From the NCBI GenBank assembly GCA_017613855.1, contig JAGACY010000362.1, positions 1-15,700 on the forward strand: a stretch of DNA of 15,700 nucleotides. The letters are read 5' to 3'. This document shows positions 1-7,763 of this stretch, piece after piece. Under the pieces are notes generated by a model. That model did no database searches. It was given only the letters and a program-made list of their open reading frames with translations, and was not told the DNA's origin. Position numbers and translations under genes: made by a program. The stretch's first letter is position 1, and each line of letters opens with the position of its first letter. The stretch comes from Pseudomonadota bacterium (lineage in GTDB: Bacteria > Myxococcota > Bradymonadia > UBA4248).

Positions 1-2
1 GT

Positions 3-962
3 GCATGCAGCCTGTCACACACCTGTCCCGATACACACATCTGCCACAACGGACAATGCCAGGATGAGCCGCATGACGCCTGCAGCAAAACGAATCCTTG
101 TGCCGATGCATCACAAATCTGCATTCAGGGAAAGTGCATCACATGCAGCTGCACCGGCGAAAATGAGACCTGCGATGCAGAGGGAAATTGTGTTTCGACC
201 GTACATTCAGAACTTAAAGACATTACTGAAGGCGACGTCTGCGAATATACGCCCGACTTTAGCTTTTGTGAGGGCAATATTCGGTTTTCGTGTACCCAGT
301 CCGTCAATGAAACTGAACACCACGTCCACGCAAACGACTGCGGTGCCAACATTTGTACCGAATCGCTGACCGAAGACCTCGGATGTCACGAAGCATGCAC
401 GGTCAAAGGCGACTTTTACGGTGAATGCCTGCAACAATACTACGAAATCACCAATACGTTTATCAACTATGCCTTTAAAACAGAATGTACAGAATCTGCC
501 GACGGACGCTTAATCTGGACATTTACCGAGGGTTACGAGACCTGTGCCGCCGGCTGTACCAACGGAAGCTGCGACTTCGTACCAAAAGATTATGGCACAT
601 CCTGCCAGGACACCTCTTACCCAGATCGCTGTATCGACCAATGGGCCATGTCCTGCGCGATGGACGAAACGACTTCGCAAGGTATGGTATGGGGTGAAGA
701 TTGTGCTCATTATTCTGAAGACGACCTGCAATACAGCTGTGCACTCGATGCCGAAGACGGACTTGCCGACTGCGTGCTCGACTGTTCAAAAGAAGGGGAT
801 ACCATCCACGTCTGTCACAAATATCCCAATTATCTTACTGTATACAGCGATGAACGCATTTGCGCTCCAAAAGCCGATGGCGGCTTCGGGTACTTCCTGA
901 GTAGCTATACCGAATGCGGTGAATCCGGATGTGATGAAACGACTGGGCTTTGTAAAGATTAG
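3..962 (+). CDS. Cys-rich secreted protein, 5'-truncated by window edge
   Basis: The frame is open from base 3 to the TAG at 960-962, giving 319 residues with no start codon needed; the true start lies left of the window. Residues 1-63 are a run of short Cys motifs of the C-x-x-G-x-C type seen in Myxococcota surface proteins. Two homologous modules follow, about residues 77-190 and 198-317, each with 12 cysteines in nearly the same register (first spacings 9, 8 and 16, and later 4 and 10, are identical). The density of cysteines implies disulfide bonding outside the cytoplasm. The first in-frame ATG is at 648, so a caller needing a start codon would report only the last 104 residues; the conserved Cys pattern upstream shows this is wrong. 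No enzymatic domain is recognised and the function is unknown. Two hairpins, the second a terminator, follow at once. Confidence 0.85.
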   Translation, partial: ACSLSHTCPDTHICHNGQCQDEPHDACSKTNPCADASQICIQGKCITCSCTGENETCDAEGNCVSTVHSELKDITEGDVCEYTPDFSFCEGNIRFSCTQSVNETEHHVHANDCGANICTESLTEDLGCHEACTVKGDFYGECLQQYYEITNTFINYAFKTECTESADGRLIWTFTEGYETCAAGCTNGSCDFVPKDYGTSCQDTSYPDRCIDQWAMSCAMDETTSQGMVWGEDCAHYSEDDLQYSCALDAEDGLADCVLDCSKEGDTIHVCHKYPNYLTVYSDERICAPKADGGFGYFLSSYTECGESGCDETTGLCKD

Positions 963-968
963 GCACGC

Positions 969-998
969 GAGCTATCGGCGTTTTACGCCGATACGCTC
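969..998 (+). repeat. Two-tier hairpin, first of a pair after the Cys-rich gene
   Basis: Outer stem GAGC (969-972) with GCTC (995-998), 5' internal loop TA, inner stem TCGGCG (975-980) with CGCCGA (986-991), loop TTTTA, 3' internal loop TAC. It starts six bases after the stop codon. It belongs to the TA/TAC hairpin family described in the findings. There is no T-run behind it; the next hairpin supplies the terminator. Confidence 0.7.
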
Positions 999-1002
999 TG
1001 CG

Positions 1003-1049
1003 AAATCCGGCTATTCCGGCTTACACCGGAATACGCCGGATTTTTTTTT
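1003..1049 (+). terminator. Strong intrinsic terminator with two-tier stem
   Basis: Outer stem AATCCGGC (1004-1011) with GCCGGATT (1035-1042), inner stem TTCCGG (1014-1019) with CCGGAA (1026-1031), internal loops TA and TAC, apical loop 1020-1025. Nine T follow (1041-1049). This is a rho-independent terminator for the Cys-rich gene and the best-formed member of the TA/TAC hairpin family. Confidence 0.9.
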
Positions 1050-1096
1050 AAAAAAAAGCTCCGCAAAATGTAACAATGACATTCTCGATGGCATCA

Positions 1097-1125
1097 TTAT
1101 CATGAGGGAATTGTCCTTCTATACT
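1097..1125 (+). promoter_or_regulatory. Sigma70-like promoter for candidate RNA
   Basis: TTATCA (1097-1102) and TATACT (1120-1125) are separated by exactly 17 bases. The -10 matches the consensus at five of six positions and the -35 at four of six. The predicted transcription start near 1131-1133 coincides with the 5' strand of the first helix of the candidate RNA. It was found by eye only. Confidence 0.5.
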
Positions 1126-1130
1126 AAGCC

Positions 1131-1440
1131 AGGAGGCAGCGGATGTATCCATCGGGATTTGTCTGACGACAGAAATACCTCCCCGACATAATGTACGGTC
1201 AACCGAGGGGCGGTTTATCAGCATCTTCCCCTGGACGCAGGAGAAATGCTGAAAGTACAGTACATGCCACGCACATCATGCTTTATTACGACTTTTCAAG
1301 TCGGAAAGGGAGTAGTGTGCAAACTCGCTGTAATTCAGGGTTGGACGGCGAGTCGGCGGGTGGGAATGGGAGAGAGGTAACCCTTTAGGTTACCTGAATA
1401 GAGATTGGTCGTATGTGCGTTCAACAACCACACATAACCA
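1131..1440 (+). ncRNA. Candidate structured non-coding RNA, unknown class
   Basis: No gene fits here, yet the sequence folds into consecutive closed helices. 1132-1136 pairs with 1178-1182, enclosing hairpins 1142-1153 and 1162-1173. 1191-1196 pairs with 1260-1265, enclosing 1201-1215 and 1218-1224/1246-1252. 1271-1276 pairs with 1315-1320, enclosing CTTT/AAAG and the perfect hairpin 1289-1303. 1323-1331 pairs with 1345-1353 (nine pairs), 1376-1382 with 1388-1394 (seven pairs), and 1406-1409 plus 1412-1417 with 1431-1440. Several pairs are G.T on this strand (1329/1348, 1276/1315, 1227/1243), which would be A.C if the minus strand were the RNA, so + is favoured. A promoter sits just upstream. 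No T-run terminator was found; another perfect hairpin at 1504-1521 may belong to it. Hallmarks of RNase P, tmRNA, SRP, 6S, T-box and group II domain V were sought by eye and not seen. The rest of 1441-1566 holds nothing else I can support. Confidence 0.5.
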
Positions 1441-1566
1441 CACTAAACCGCGCAATATAATTTGCTCATTCTTGTTGTTTCTGCTGATCTCTTTGAGGTT
1501 AAATGAATGCCTGGACATTCAGTGGCAAATCAATTCGCCGAGCAGCCAACATCAAAAGCAAGGGAA

Positions 1567-2292
1567 TTACTTCTTCATAATCCCAAGTATTATCAAAGCA
1601 ACAGCGACCAGTACCAGTACAATCGTCGCAATAAGATAGTTTCTTGCACTTTTGGAAACCGTAACACTCTCATTATCAATTGGCTCACTGGAAACGACGA
1701 TGCGCTTTAGTTGGCGATTCATTTCTATATATGGCTCGCCATTTCGGCAATAGACAGCACCTGCCACTGTGAGCTCCCCCGGTTTCATAATACTTTCAGT
1801 ATAAGTGAGGTGACCTTTGAAATCAGTCTCTGTTGACAAGCCTATATAACTAGCTTCGTATGTGTCATTATCCTCACTGGGAATGACATGAATGGAAGCC
1901 GATTTGTCGGTGAGATCAAAAGGCGCGGCTTTGATTTTCAGATCTTTGGTCGTACCTTTTGTGATGCCATGATGCACTTCGTTCTCATCGCGTTTGTCTG
2001 AAACTTCTTCATAGCGATAGAAAACACACGGTGTATGTGTATAGCAGCTTTCTAATGAAGCTTCGGCCGTTCCAGAAAGTATATAATCACCGAGGAACGT
2101 TTCATTCTCTTTGTTATCGGCATTTGCTGATAATTCTTTACATCGCTTTACAATATCTTCGATGGTTGCATTTTTGGCTTTTCTAATAAACCGAATGCTT
2201 TTCCAATTATCATACCAAAACATCAGCGTACCAATCGAGAAGAACAGAACGAAAGCTGCGCCCAATATACAAACGCCAAAAACATCAGACAT
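1567..2292 (-). CDS. GIDE-domain-like two-span membrane protein
   Basis: 241 residues. A membrane span at about residues 5-26 and a second at about 218-238 bracket a soluble region. That region resembles the GIDE domain shared by mitochondrial MUL1-type proteins and many uncharacterised bacterial membrane proteins: a G-T-A-E-A segment at 74-78 leading to P-C-V-F-Y-R-Y at 88-94, a P-F-D-L-T-D strand at 124-129, and P-G-E-L-T-V-A-G at 171-178. There is no RING domain, so ubiquitin-ligase names sometimes given to such bacterial proteins do not apply. AAGGAA lies nine bases before the ATG. Nothing is established about the role of bacterial GIDE proteins beyond a likely envelope location. No clear terminator was seen downstream; the gene runs convergently toward the candidate RNA. 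Confidence 0.75.
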   Translation of the reverse strand: MSDVFGVCILGAAFVLFFSIGTLMFWYDNWKSIRFIRKAKNATIEDIVKRCKELSANADNKENETFLGDYILSGTAEASLESCYTHTPCVFYRYEEVSDKRDENEVHHGITKGTTKDLKIKAAPFDLTDKSASIHVIPSEDNDTYEASYIGLSTETDFKGHLTYTESIMKPGELTVAGAVYCRNGEPYIEMNRQLKRIVVSSEPIDNESVTVSKSARNYLIATIVLVLVAVALIILGIMKK

Positions 2293-2427
2293 GAGTCTAA
2301 TTTCCTTTTAGTATGCCATTACCATATCACCCAAAGAGATGCGGCAATCCAGTTCAATAACAGGGGGATTTTCAGGGTTGCGCAATTGCTTCACCCCAAG
2401 GCATATTCTACTCGCCCTTTTGATGCT

Positions 2428-2676
2428 TTACCAAGAAATTATATAATTAATGAGCCGCAGCAATCCTTTTGCTGCACCATATATAGAATGTGATGATTCT
2501 GCATTGCACATTCTTGAATAATTATCAGATATATGTTTAACCAATTGGGTCGCTGACGATTCTGCAGCAAAGGAGTTGGATGTATTTTCAACCGGCATGG
2601 AGGAGGGTGAGTGTTTGCATGCGACAACACTCAATATTATACAAATGAAGATTCCCGATCGCAGATGATATATCAT
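2428..2676 (-). CDS. Small putative lipoprotein
   Basis: 82 residues from the ATG at 2676. The N-terminus has a basic, then strongly hydrophobic segment ending in V-V-A-C (Cys20), an acceptable lipobox, so a lipid anchor is likely. The mature part is short, polar and Ser-rich, with a weakly hydrophobic end. The frame extends upstream to a GTG at 2727, but that start would put 17 polar residues ahead of the signal peptide, so the inner ATG is preferred although its ribosome binding site is poor. No family is recognised. It lies 78 bases after the next lipoprotein gene on the same strand and could be cotranscribed with it. It may be a decayed gene; the evidence is the signal peptide alone. Confidence 0.5.
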   Translation of the reverse strand: MIYHLRSGIFICIILSVVACKHSPSSMPVENTSNSFAAESSATQLVKHISDNYSRMCNAESSHSIYGAAKGLLRLINYIISW

Positions 2677-2736
2677 TTTTCTGTAATCAGGAATCTCTTT
2701 GCCATCTGACACGAAAAGTGAAGTCACAGATGAGCC

Positions 2737-2755
2737 ATCCGAAACATCTTCGGAT
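2737..2755 (-). terminator. Possible hairpin at stop of lipoprotein gene
   Basis: A perfect seven-pair stem, ATCCGAA (2737-2743) with TTCGGAT (2749-2755), overlaps the stop codon of the 3285-2755 gene. No T-run follows on the minus strand, so termination is uncertain. Confidence 0.3.
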
Positions 2756-3285
2756 TACTCGGCATGTACATCTTCCTCGTTTTTAGGAGCGTCAGCCGGG
2801 GCTTCTTCGGCTTTATCCTCTTTTGCAGGTGCTGCTTTGAGCTCACCTTTCTTGTATTTATTATACTCGCTCACATTGCCTTCATCATCCGGGAAGGTGA
2901 GCATGTCACCCGAAAGGCTGATAGCGCTTTTGGTATAGTATTGTTCATTATCGCCGGATGCAGGGAAATCGACGGTAAGAATATTAAAACGGCCGCCATA
3001 TTCTGCAGGTGTCTTAATTTTAAATGTACAATCTTTGAGGTCTTTATCCGTCAATCCCTTCGCCTTGCATTTGCCGTCTTCCATAAAAACATAGATACTG
3101 GGGTCATCGTCGACGGTCTGTATCCATGTGCCGGCTAAATCTTTAGGGGTTATGGCAGGATCGGCTGGGACTGCCTGTGCAGCTTCGGTATTGTCTGTTT
3201 TGGCAGGTTCTTCTGCTTTTTTGTTGCATGCGCCCAAAGATATGAGCATGAATGAAGCGGCTGCAATAATAATGATTTTTTTCAT
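2755..3285 (-). CDS. Lipocalin-like lipoprotein
   Basis: 176 residues from the ATG at 3285, which has AAGGAA six bases upstream; a longer frame to 3354 exists but would place 23 residues before an obvious signal peptide. The signal is M-K-K followed by isoleucines and alanines, ending in L-G-A-C (Cys20), a clear lipobox. A Pro/Ala/Glu linker leads to a domain (about 48-145) starting L-A-G-T-W, the pattern that opens small lipocalin-like beta-barrels in bacterial lipoproteins; Cys73 and Cys86 may form a disulfide. The C-terminal 30 residues are Ala/Lys/Glu/Pro-rich and probably disordered. The ligand is unknown. A two-hairpin 3' element of the preceding operon separates it from that operon, so it probably has its own promoter, which I could not place. 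Confidence 0.8.
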   Translation of the reverse strand: MKKIIIIAAASFMLISLGACNKKAEEPAKTDNTEAAQAVPADPAITPKDLAGTWIQTVDDDPSIYVFMEDGKCKAKGLTDKDLKDCTFKIKTPAEYGGRFNILTVDFPASGDNEQYYTKSAISLSGDMLTFPDDEGNVSEYNKYKKGELKAAPAKEDKAEEAPADAPKNEEDVHAE

Positions 3286-3325
3286 TTGTAATTCCTTGTT
3301 GAAATAGAGAGACGCCATGCGCCCC

Positions 3326-3399
3326 AAAAAAGCGAGCCGTATTGCCACAGGCAATAGGCGAGCAAGCGAGCTGTAGGGACGCGGCCTCAGGCCCGCCCC
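3326..3399 (-). terminator. Paired hairpins at 3' end of DUF4139 operon
   Basis: Read on the minus strand, the first unit (3399-3376) has outer stem GGG/CCC and inner stem GCG-GCC with GGC-CGC around loop TGA. The second (3359-3336) has outer stem GCC/GGC, internal loops TA and TAC, inner stem TTGCC/GGCAA and loop TGT. T6 follows at 3331-3326. The short motif AAGCGAGC occurs three times around them (about 3330, 3364 and 3401). The second unit shares its flanks with the hairpin at 14658-14696. Confidence 0.65.
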
Positions 3400-3419
3400 A
3401 AAGCGAGCACCAATAATAA

Positions 3420-5642
3420 TTATCCTTGTCTTACGTACTCGAGAGTACGGGCATATTCTTTCATACGAAGTTCAATTTCGCCTTTTTTTACCTGGAGTTC
3501 ATAGAGTTCGCCGGTAATTTCGACGAGCGTCTGTTCGTTCGATTTTTGGCGTGCCATGAGCTGATTGCGCAGCGAATCTGCATTGGATGTCTTGATATCC
3601 TTGAGTCCGGCGAGTGTCTGAGACAATGAGTTTTGATCCTGCTGGATTTCGTTGCGTCGTGTCTGCAGCGAATTGAGTTTGACGTTTATTGTGTCGAGTG
3701 TCTGGGCGTCCTCGTTGAATTGCCTGAAGTTTTCGGCCAGTTCTGCCGGGATTTGGTTGTTCTGAAGTGCCGTTTGAATCGCCTGCTGGCATTCACTGAG
3801 ATCCGCGCCACCTCTTGCCATCGGCCGAGAATTCGGGAAATCGCGCTTCATCGTGAGTGCCATCGGCGTCTTGGCATTGGCTTTGGCTAACACAGGAATG
3901 ATGAAGTGCTCGCTGGTATCGGCGGTATCCTGCGGGAAATTGACGGCATTCCAGCCGGGGAATTTCTGCATTTGGATGAGCGCGGTCGTATCGTTGCCAA
4001 TATGGCTATCGACCTCGAAATTGTTGGTCATCGTCTGTTCGACGGTATAGGCGCAGCGACCATTTTGAATCGAATCGAGGCGATAATTCTGAGTTGAGTT
4101 CTGATCGACCACGGCGACCGAGATTCTGCCTTCATTGGCAAACGTGATATAGGCCATGGCGTTTGACTCGGTTCTGGACAAATAGCCCTCACCAATGACG
4201 GCACTGTCTCGGTAAATCGTGATTGGCCCCGAATCGAGTGCGCTCCCGTTTGAATTCTTAAGTTCGATGGTCTGGAAGGATTTGGAGGTTTTCCAGCCTT
4301 TATAGAAGCCATCAAATCCATAGATGCCATCCGCTTTGATGAGGCGTGTATCGCGTGCAGACATGTCCTCGTTGATGATATTGACGAGCGCGGTACTGCC
4401 ATCGGGAATGGTCAGCTTGGATTTGGTTTCGTATACGTCAAAAGAGCCGATCTGTGCTTTGGAAGCGAGTTCAGTGAAGCTGTTTGCCATTTCGGAAGTC
4501 GTGATAGCCTGGGGAACAGCATAGCCGGCTTCGACATCATCCATTGAATCCTTATATTCATATTCGGCCTCTTCATCCATTGCAGCTTCGGCAGCCATAT
4601 CCATCATCATTGAATTGGCGGCTCTTCCACCGGCGGCTTTGGATTTTTGGGCTGCACGCATGCTTTCTTTAGCCATGGGTGCTGCAGCGGGCATTGGCGC
4701 TTCCCTATTCGCACCGTATGCAGAGGCGACGACTTCGGGGGCTGCAGCGCGCTGTGCCGCGAGTCCGGAGAGATCGGGACGTGCAAGGAACTGTGGTGTA
4801 TAGAGGTCATAGGTAAAGCTCATTGGCTGTCCGGAGACGAGCGAGAATGAAATGTTGTTCCAGTCGGCGCCCGAGACATTGCTGATGACGGCCCACCCCT
4901 GAAGAATGCCTTTTTCGTTGTCCGTCAAAACGAGTCGATAAGCGGGTTTCCATGTGGGCATGGCCACGAGGTAACTCATGGCGAGTTCCCGTTTCTTGTC
5001 AGAATCCATGCGGATTCGGAGTTCGAGCTGTTTCCAGTTGCCTTCGTTCAGGCTGATATTGAGGCTTTTGTCGAGCCCATCGGCAAGGCCCTTGTCGTAG
5101 AGAGTGACGGATTTGATATCGGCCAGGGAGAGGACCTCGAGTACATCGTTATTCGTCTTGATGGTAACTTTGGTGAGGTCTTTTTGTTCTTCGGTGATAG
5201 AGAGCTCACTGATTCGGGTGGGCTCATCAATGCCAACGATGCGGCCTTCATAGGTACCGTTTCTCGTTTTGATTTTGACATTGGCCCCGCGGAAAGCCCC
5301 AAGCAGTGCGCGAATGCCGCCACTACGAACCTGTTCGGGAATTTGTGCAAGACTGTCGAGGGTATCGCGATCGACGGGAAGGGAAATCGAGACAGGACTG
5401 CCCTTTCCGCGATCAATGACCGTGAGTGATTTGAGGATATCATTAATTTGATCGGGGCGAATGCGCAAAACGAGTTCATTGCCTGAAACAGTGGCTGCGC
5501 GTTCGACATACCCGATACCGCTCTGGTACATGACGACACGGGAAACCGGCAATTCGACCCCCGCAGACGGATGTTGAATATTCTGCTGACATCCCATTCC
5601 GAATAAAGCCATACAACAAAGAGGCAGCCAGAATTTTTTCAT
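3420..5642 (-). CDS. DUF4139-family lipoprotein with coiled-coil end
   Basis: 740 residues. A hydrophobic signal ends in G-M-G-C (Cys18), probably a lipid anchor though position -3 is unusual. The central part matches DUF4139: P-T-W-K-P-A-Y-R-L at 229-237, then W-A-V-I-S-N-V-S-G at 250-258, W-N-N at 261-263 and S-L-V-S-G-Q-P at 267-273. An Ala/Met-rich insert of about 90 residues (295-385) with an acidic patch interrupts the family domain. The C-terminus (about 640-735) is a long predicted coiled coil rich in Gln, Asn and Leu. Family members are envelope proteins of unknown biochemical role, sometimes labelled mucoidy inhibitor-like. AAGGAG lies eight bases before the ATG. The upstream phosphoesterase-like gene ends only 12 bases away, so the two are very probably one operon. 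Confidence 0.8.
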   Translation of the reverse strand: MKKFWLPLCCMALFGMGCQQNIQHPSAGVELPVSRVVMYQSGIGYVERAATVSGNELVLRIRPDQINDILKSLTVIDRGKGSPVSISLPVDRDTLDSLAQIPEQVRSGGIRALLGAFRGANVKIKTRNGTYEGRIVGIDEPTRISELSITEEQKDLTKVTIKTNNDVLEVLSLADIKSVTLYDKGLADGLDKSLNISLNEGNWKQLELRIRMDSDKKRELAMSYLVAMPTWKPAYRLVLTDNEKGILQGWAVISNVSGADWNNISFSLVSGQPMSFTYDLYTPQFLARPDLSGLAAQRAAAPEVVASAYGANREAPMPAAAPMAKESMRAAQKSKAAGGRAANSMMMDMAAEAAMDEEAEYEYKDSMDDVEAGYAVPQAITTSEMANSFTELASKAQIGSFDVYETKSKLTIPDGSTALVNIINEDMSARDTRLIKADGIYGFDGFYKGWKTSKSFQTIELKNSNGSALDSGPITIYRDSAVIGEGYLSRTESNAMAYITFANEGRISVAVVDQNSTQNYRLDSIQNGRCAYTVEQTMTNNFEVDSHIGNDTTALIQMQKFPGWNAVNFPQDTADTSEHFIIPVLAKANAKTPMALTMKRDFPNSRPMARGGADLSECQQAIQTALQNNQIPAELAENFRQFNEDAQTLDTINVKLNSLQTRRNEIQQDQNSLSQTLAGLKDIKTSNADSLRNQLMARQKSNEQTLVEITGELYELQVKKGEIELRMKEYARTLEYVRQG

Positions 5643-5654
5643 AGAATAAGCTCC

Positions 5655-7763
5655 TTAAAATTCGACGACTTCAATCGAAATATCATCCGGATTCGGGTTT
5701 GTATAAGCGTTTGGTATTTCGACATACAACCAGTGATTTTTTTTGTCGGAAAACGAGGCCATTTCTCCCCCGCCACCGCCTGTAATATACATGGGAATTC
5801 CTCCCATCGAATAGCTGCTGAATTCGTGTGAGCGACCGGAAAACACAGCAGAGACATTGGCTTTTATCAGTGCAGACAGGAGAGAAGCGGCACTATCTTT
5901 TGATGTAAAGGCATTTCCTCGGGAACCGTACCGATCGAACAGCGGTGTATAGCTGAATACGAGTCGAATCGGCTGAATGCACATTCCATCCTCACCACAA
6001 GTGCCTCCATTGCCGCAATCTTCATCGCGCGTGCAAATGCAAGTACTGTCCGTCCCATCCATTTTTTGGCATGTGAAATTATTTCTGCATATTTTGGATG
6101 ATTCCGGGACACAAACACAATTTTCGGGTCCGAGTGTATAATCGGATCTCCCGGCATCCGGAGGAATGCAATATGCTTCGGTTTGAATACACTCTCGGCA
6201 TGTAACATTTTCCCCGGCAGAACGTCCAAGGATGCTGCGGCATTCGGCGAGTGTCGGCCATTCAGCATAGAGCGTTGGAGCAGGAATATTGCATTTGGCA
6301 TGTTCTGGGGAATCGAGCACCTTCTGAAGCCATGCTCTTTGACCGGAAGCGATCGAGGCATCGGCCGTATCCAAAACGACAAGCTGTACTTTTCCTATGG
6401 TTGAAGCGCTATTGGAAGGTCCGAACAAAGCAGTAAACTCGTCCAGGCCCGAACCATTAAACTCATCTTCCCCGAGACTGGCCAAAAAAGATTTTTTATA
6501 AAAGACGGCATTGCAGATGTTATCAAAAACACGAGTCCGTTTATCTGAGCAGCAAACATTATTTTCAATTACACTGCAGCAATTGACATTTATTTCCTCA
6601 ACTTCTTCCGGAGTAAATGCATCGGATAAATCCGTTTCATCCAAACAGAGTGAGCCATCTGCCACAACGAACTCATCATCGATGAGCTCACGCATGGCTT
6701 TAAATTGCGATGCGGATCCATCTTTTGTGAGATTGCCCATACTGATGATGACATCCACTCCCTTTTCGAACATGAGTTCAAACATATTGGAGAGCGCATC
6801 CACTCCATTTACATTCGCCAGAATATTGGCAGTGTCCTTATCGAGTATGCTTTCCAAAAGATCGAATAATTTGCCTTTTTGATTTTCGACATTCGAGAAG
6901 ACAGCAATTCGAAGCGTATTGTCAAAAAGGACATCACTGTTTTGATTGCCATCGGGTGAAGGCACAAGGACTTCGCTTTTTGGAACAATTTTTACGGTGA
7001 GTTTGCGGCACCCACAGGGTTTAAAGCAGAAATCGAAAGATCCGCCGGTATCGGAAATATCACAGCAAGCGTTCATTGTCGTTTCCGGGGTACCGTTATT
7101 GTACTTGGTGGTCAGAATTTTCAGCGGCGGATTTCCCCGGAAAGCAGCAGCCAACGGGATGGGTGAAAAAGCATCGCATGCGTATGCAGCGGAAGGGACA
7201 GAAGAAGTATAGGGCGAACGATCAACTTCTTCGGCAAAACAGTTTTCGTCGTCGAGCATTTCAGCAGAAATGACGAGCTGATACATGCCCTCATAGATCT
7301 GCTCACAAAATTTTCCTTCCCCCGATGCCTCGCTACAGCTTTCGACAACCGTCCCCCCTTCGCATGTGGTGCTCAACCGCTCATAAGAAGTGGAATTGCA
7401 CCTTTCATAAAGATCGAAAAGCGTCGTCTGCAAATTATGCAGTGAGATACCGATAGCGCCATCCGTATCGCCACGTATGCCCTGAATGGTTTCGAGCGTA
7501 AAATGTGGAAATGGTGCATTTGCCTGTGCATTAAAGACCGTCAGATTATTTTCGCCGCTCATTTCGGAAACAGCAGGGCAGCGAAAGACATCGAGCGAAT
7601 CATCCTCTATCTGACTTGCACCATAAGCGATGAGTTTAGAAGAAGTCGATTCAAAGGTATAGGCATCCTCCTGGGTACTAAATCGTTCGCCATCGGAAGA
7701 ATTGCACGCCGCGTTAATACAAAGCATCGCGGAAAGCGTTATAGCAAGCGTATTTCGAGACAT
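5655..7763 (-). CDS. Calcineurin-like phosphoesterase relative, probably inactive, Cys-rich
   Basis: 702 residues. The signal peptide ends A-A-C at Cys20, possibly lipidated (Asn at -3 is atypical). The fold is suggested by the order of motifs: strand I-A-V-F-S-N at 286-291, D-V-I-I-S-M-G-N-L-T at 337-346, L-V-V-L-D-T at 461-466 with G-Q-R-A-W-L at 474-479, L-V-F-S-Y-T-P-L-F at 601-609, and V-F-S-G-R-S-H at 640-646 before a glycine run at 662-666. Each metal-ligand motif is altered: D-x-H reads N-x-E, G-D reads G-N, no G-N-H-D/E is found, the H of H-x-P is Y, and G-H-x-H is G-R-x-H. A Cys-rich insert with a C-x(5)-C-x(5)-C block lies at 491-595. I infer an exported pseudoenzyme or binding protein. 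An in-frame TAA directly precedes the ATG; no good ribosome binding site is visible. Confidence 0.75.
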   Translation of the reverse strand: MSRNTLAITLSAMLCINAACNSSDGERFSTQEDAYTFESTSSKLIAYGASQIEDDSLDVFRCPAVSEMSGENNLTVFNAQANAPFPHFTLETIQGIRGDTDGAIGISLHNLQTTLFDLYERCNSTSYERLSTTCEGGTVVESCSEASGEGKFCEQIYEGMYQLVISAEMLDDENCFAEEVDRSPYTSSVPSAAYACDAFSPIPLAAAFRGNPPLKILTTKYNNGTPETTMNACCDISDTGGSFDFCFKPCGCRKLTVKIVPKSEVLVPSPDGNQNSDVLFDNTLRIAVFSNVENQKGKLFDLLESILDKDTANILANVNGVDALSNMFELMFEKGVDVIISMGNLTKDGSASQFKAMRELIDDEFVVADGSLCLDETDLSDAFTPEEVEEINVNCCSVIENNVCCSDKRTRVFDNICNAVFYKKSFLASLGEDEFNGSGLDEFTALFGPSNSASTIGKVQLVVLDTADASIASGQRAWLQKVLDSPEHAKCNIPAPTLYAEWPTLAECRSILGRSAGENVTCRECIQTEAYCIPPDAGRSDYTLGPENCVCVPESSKICRNNFTCQKMDGTDSTCICTRDEDCGNGGTCGEDGMCIQPIRLVFSYTPLFDRYGSRGNAFTSKDSAASLLSALIKANVSAVFSGRSHEFSSYSMGGIPMYITGGGGGEMASFSDKKNHWLYVEIPNAYTNPNPDDISIEVVEF

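Noticed and set aside
1..369. Open frame from a GTG at base 1
   Set aside because: It is a shadow of the Cys-rich frame starting at base 3, whose regular cysteine pattern marks it as the coding frame.
1131..1440. RNase P RNA, tmRNA, SRP RNA, T-box or group II intron
   Set aside because: Their diagnostic conserved strings and end structures were not found on either strand by eye.
1191..1639. Short + strand frames between 1191 and 1639
   Set aside because: They lack ribosome binding sites and any recognisable protein character, and they overlap the structured region or run into the GIDE-like gene.
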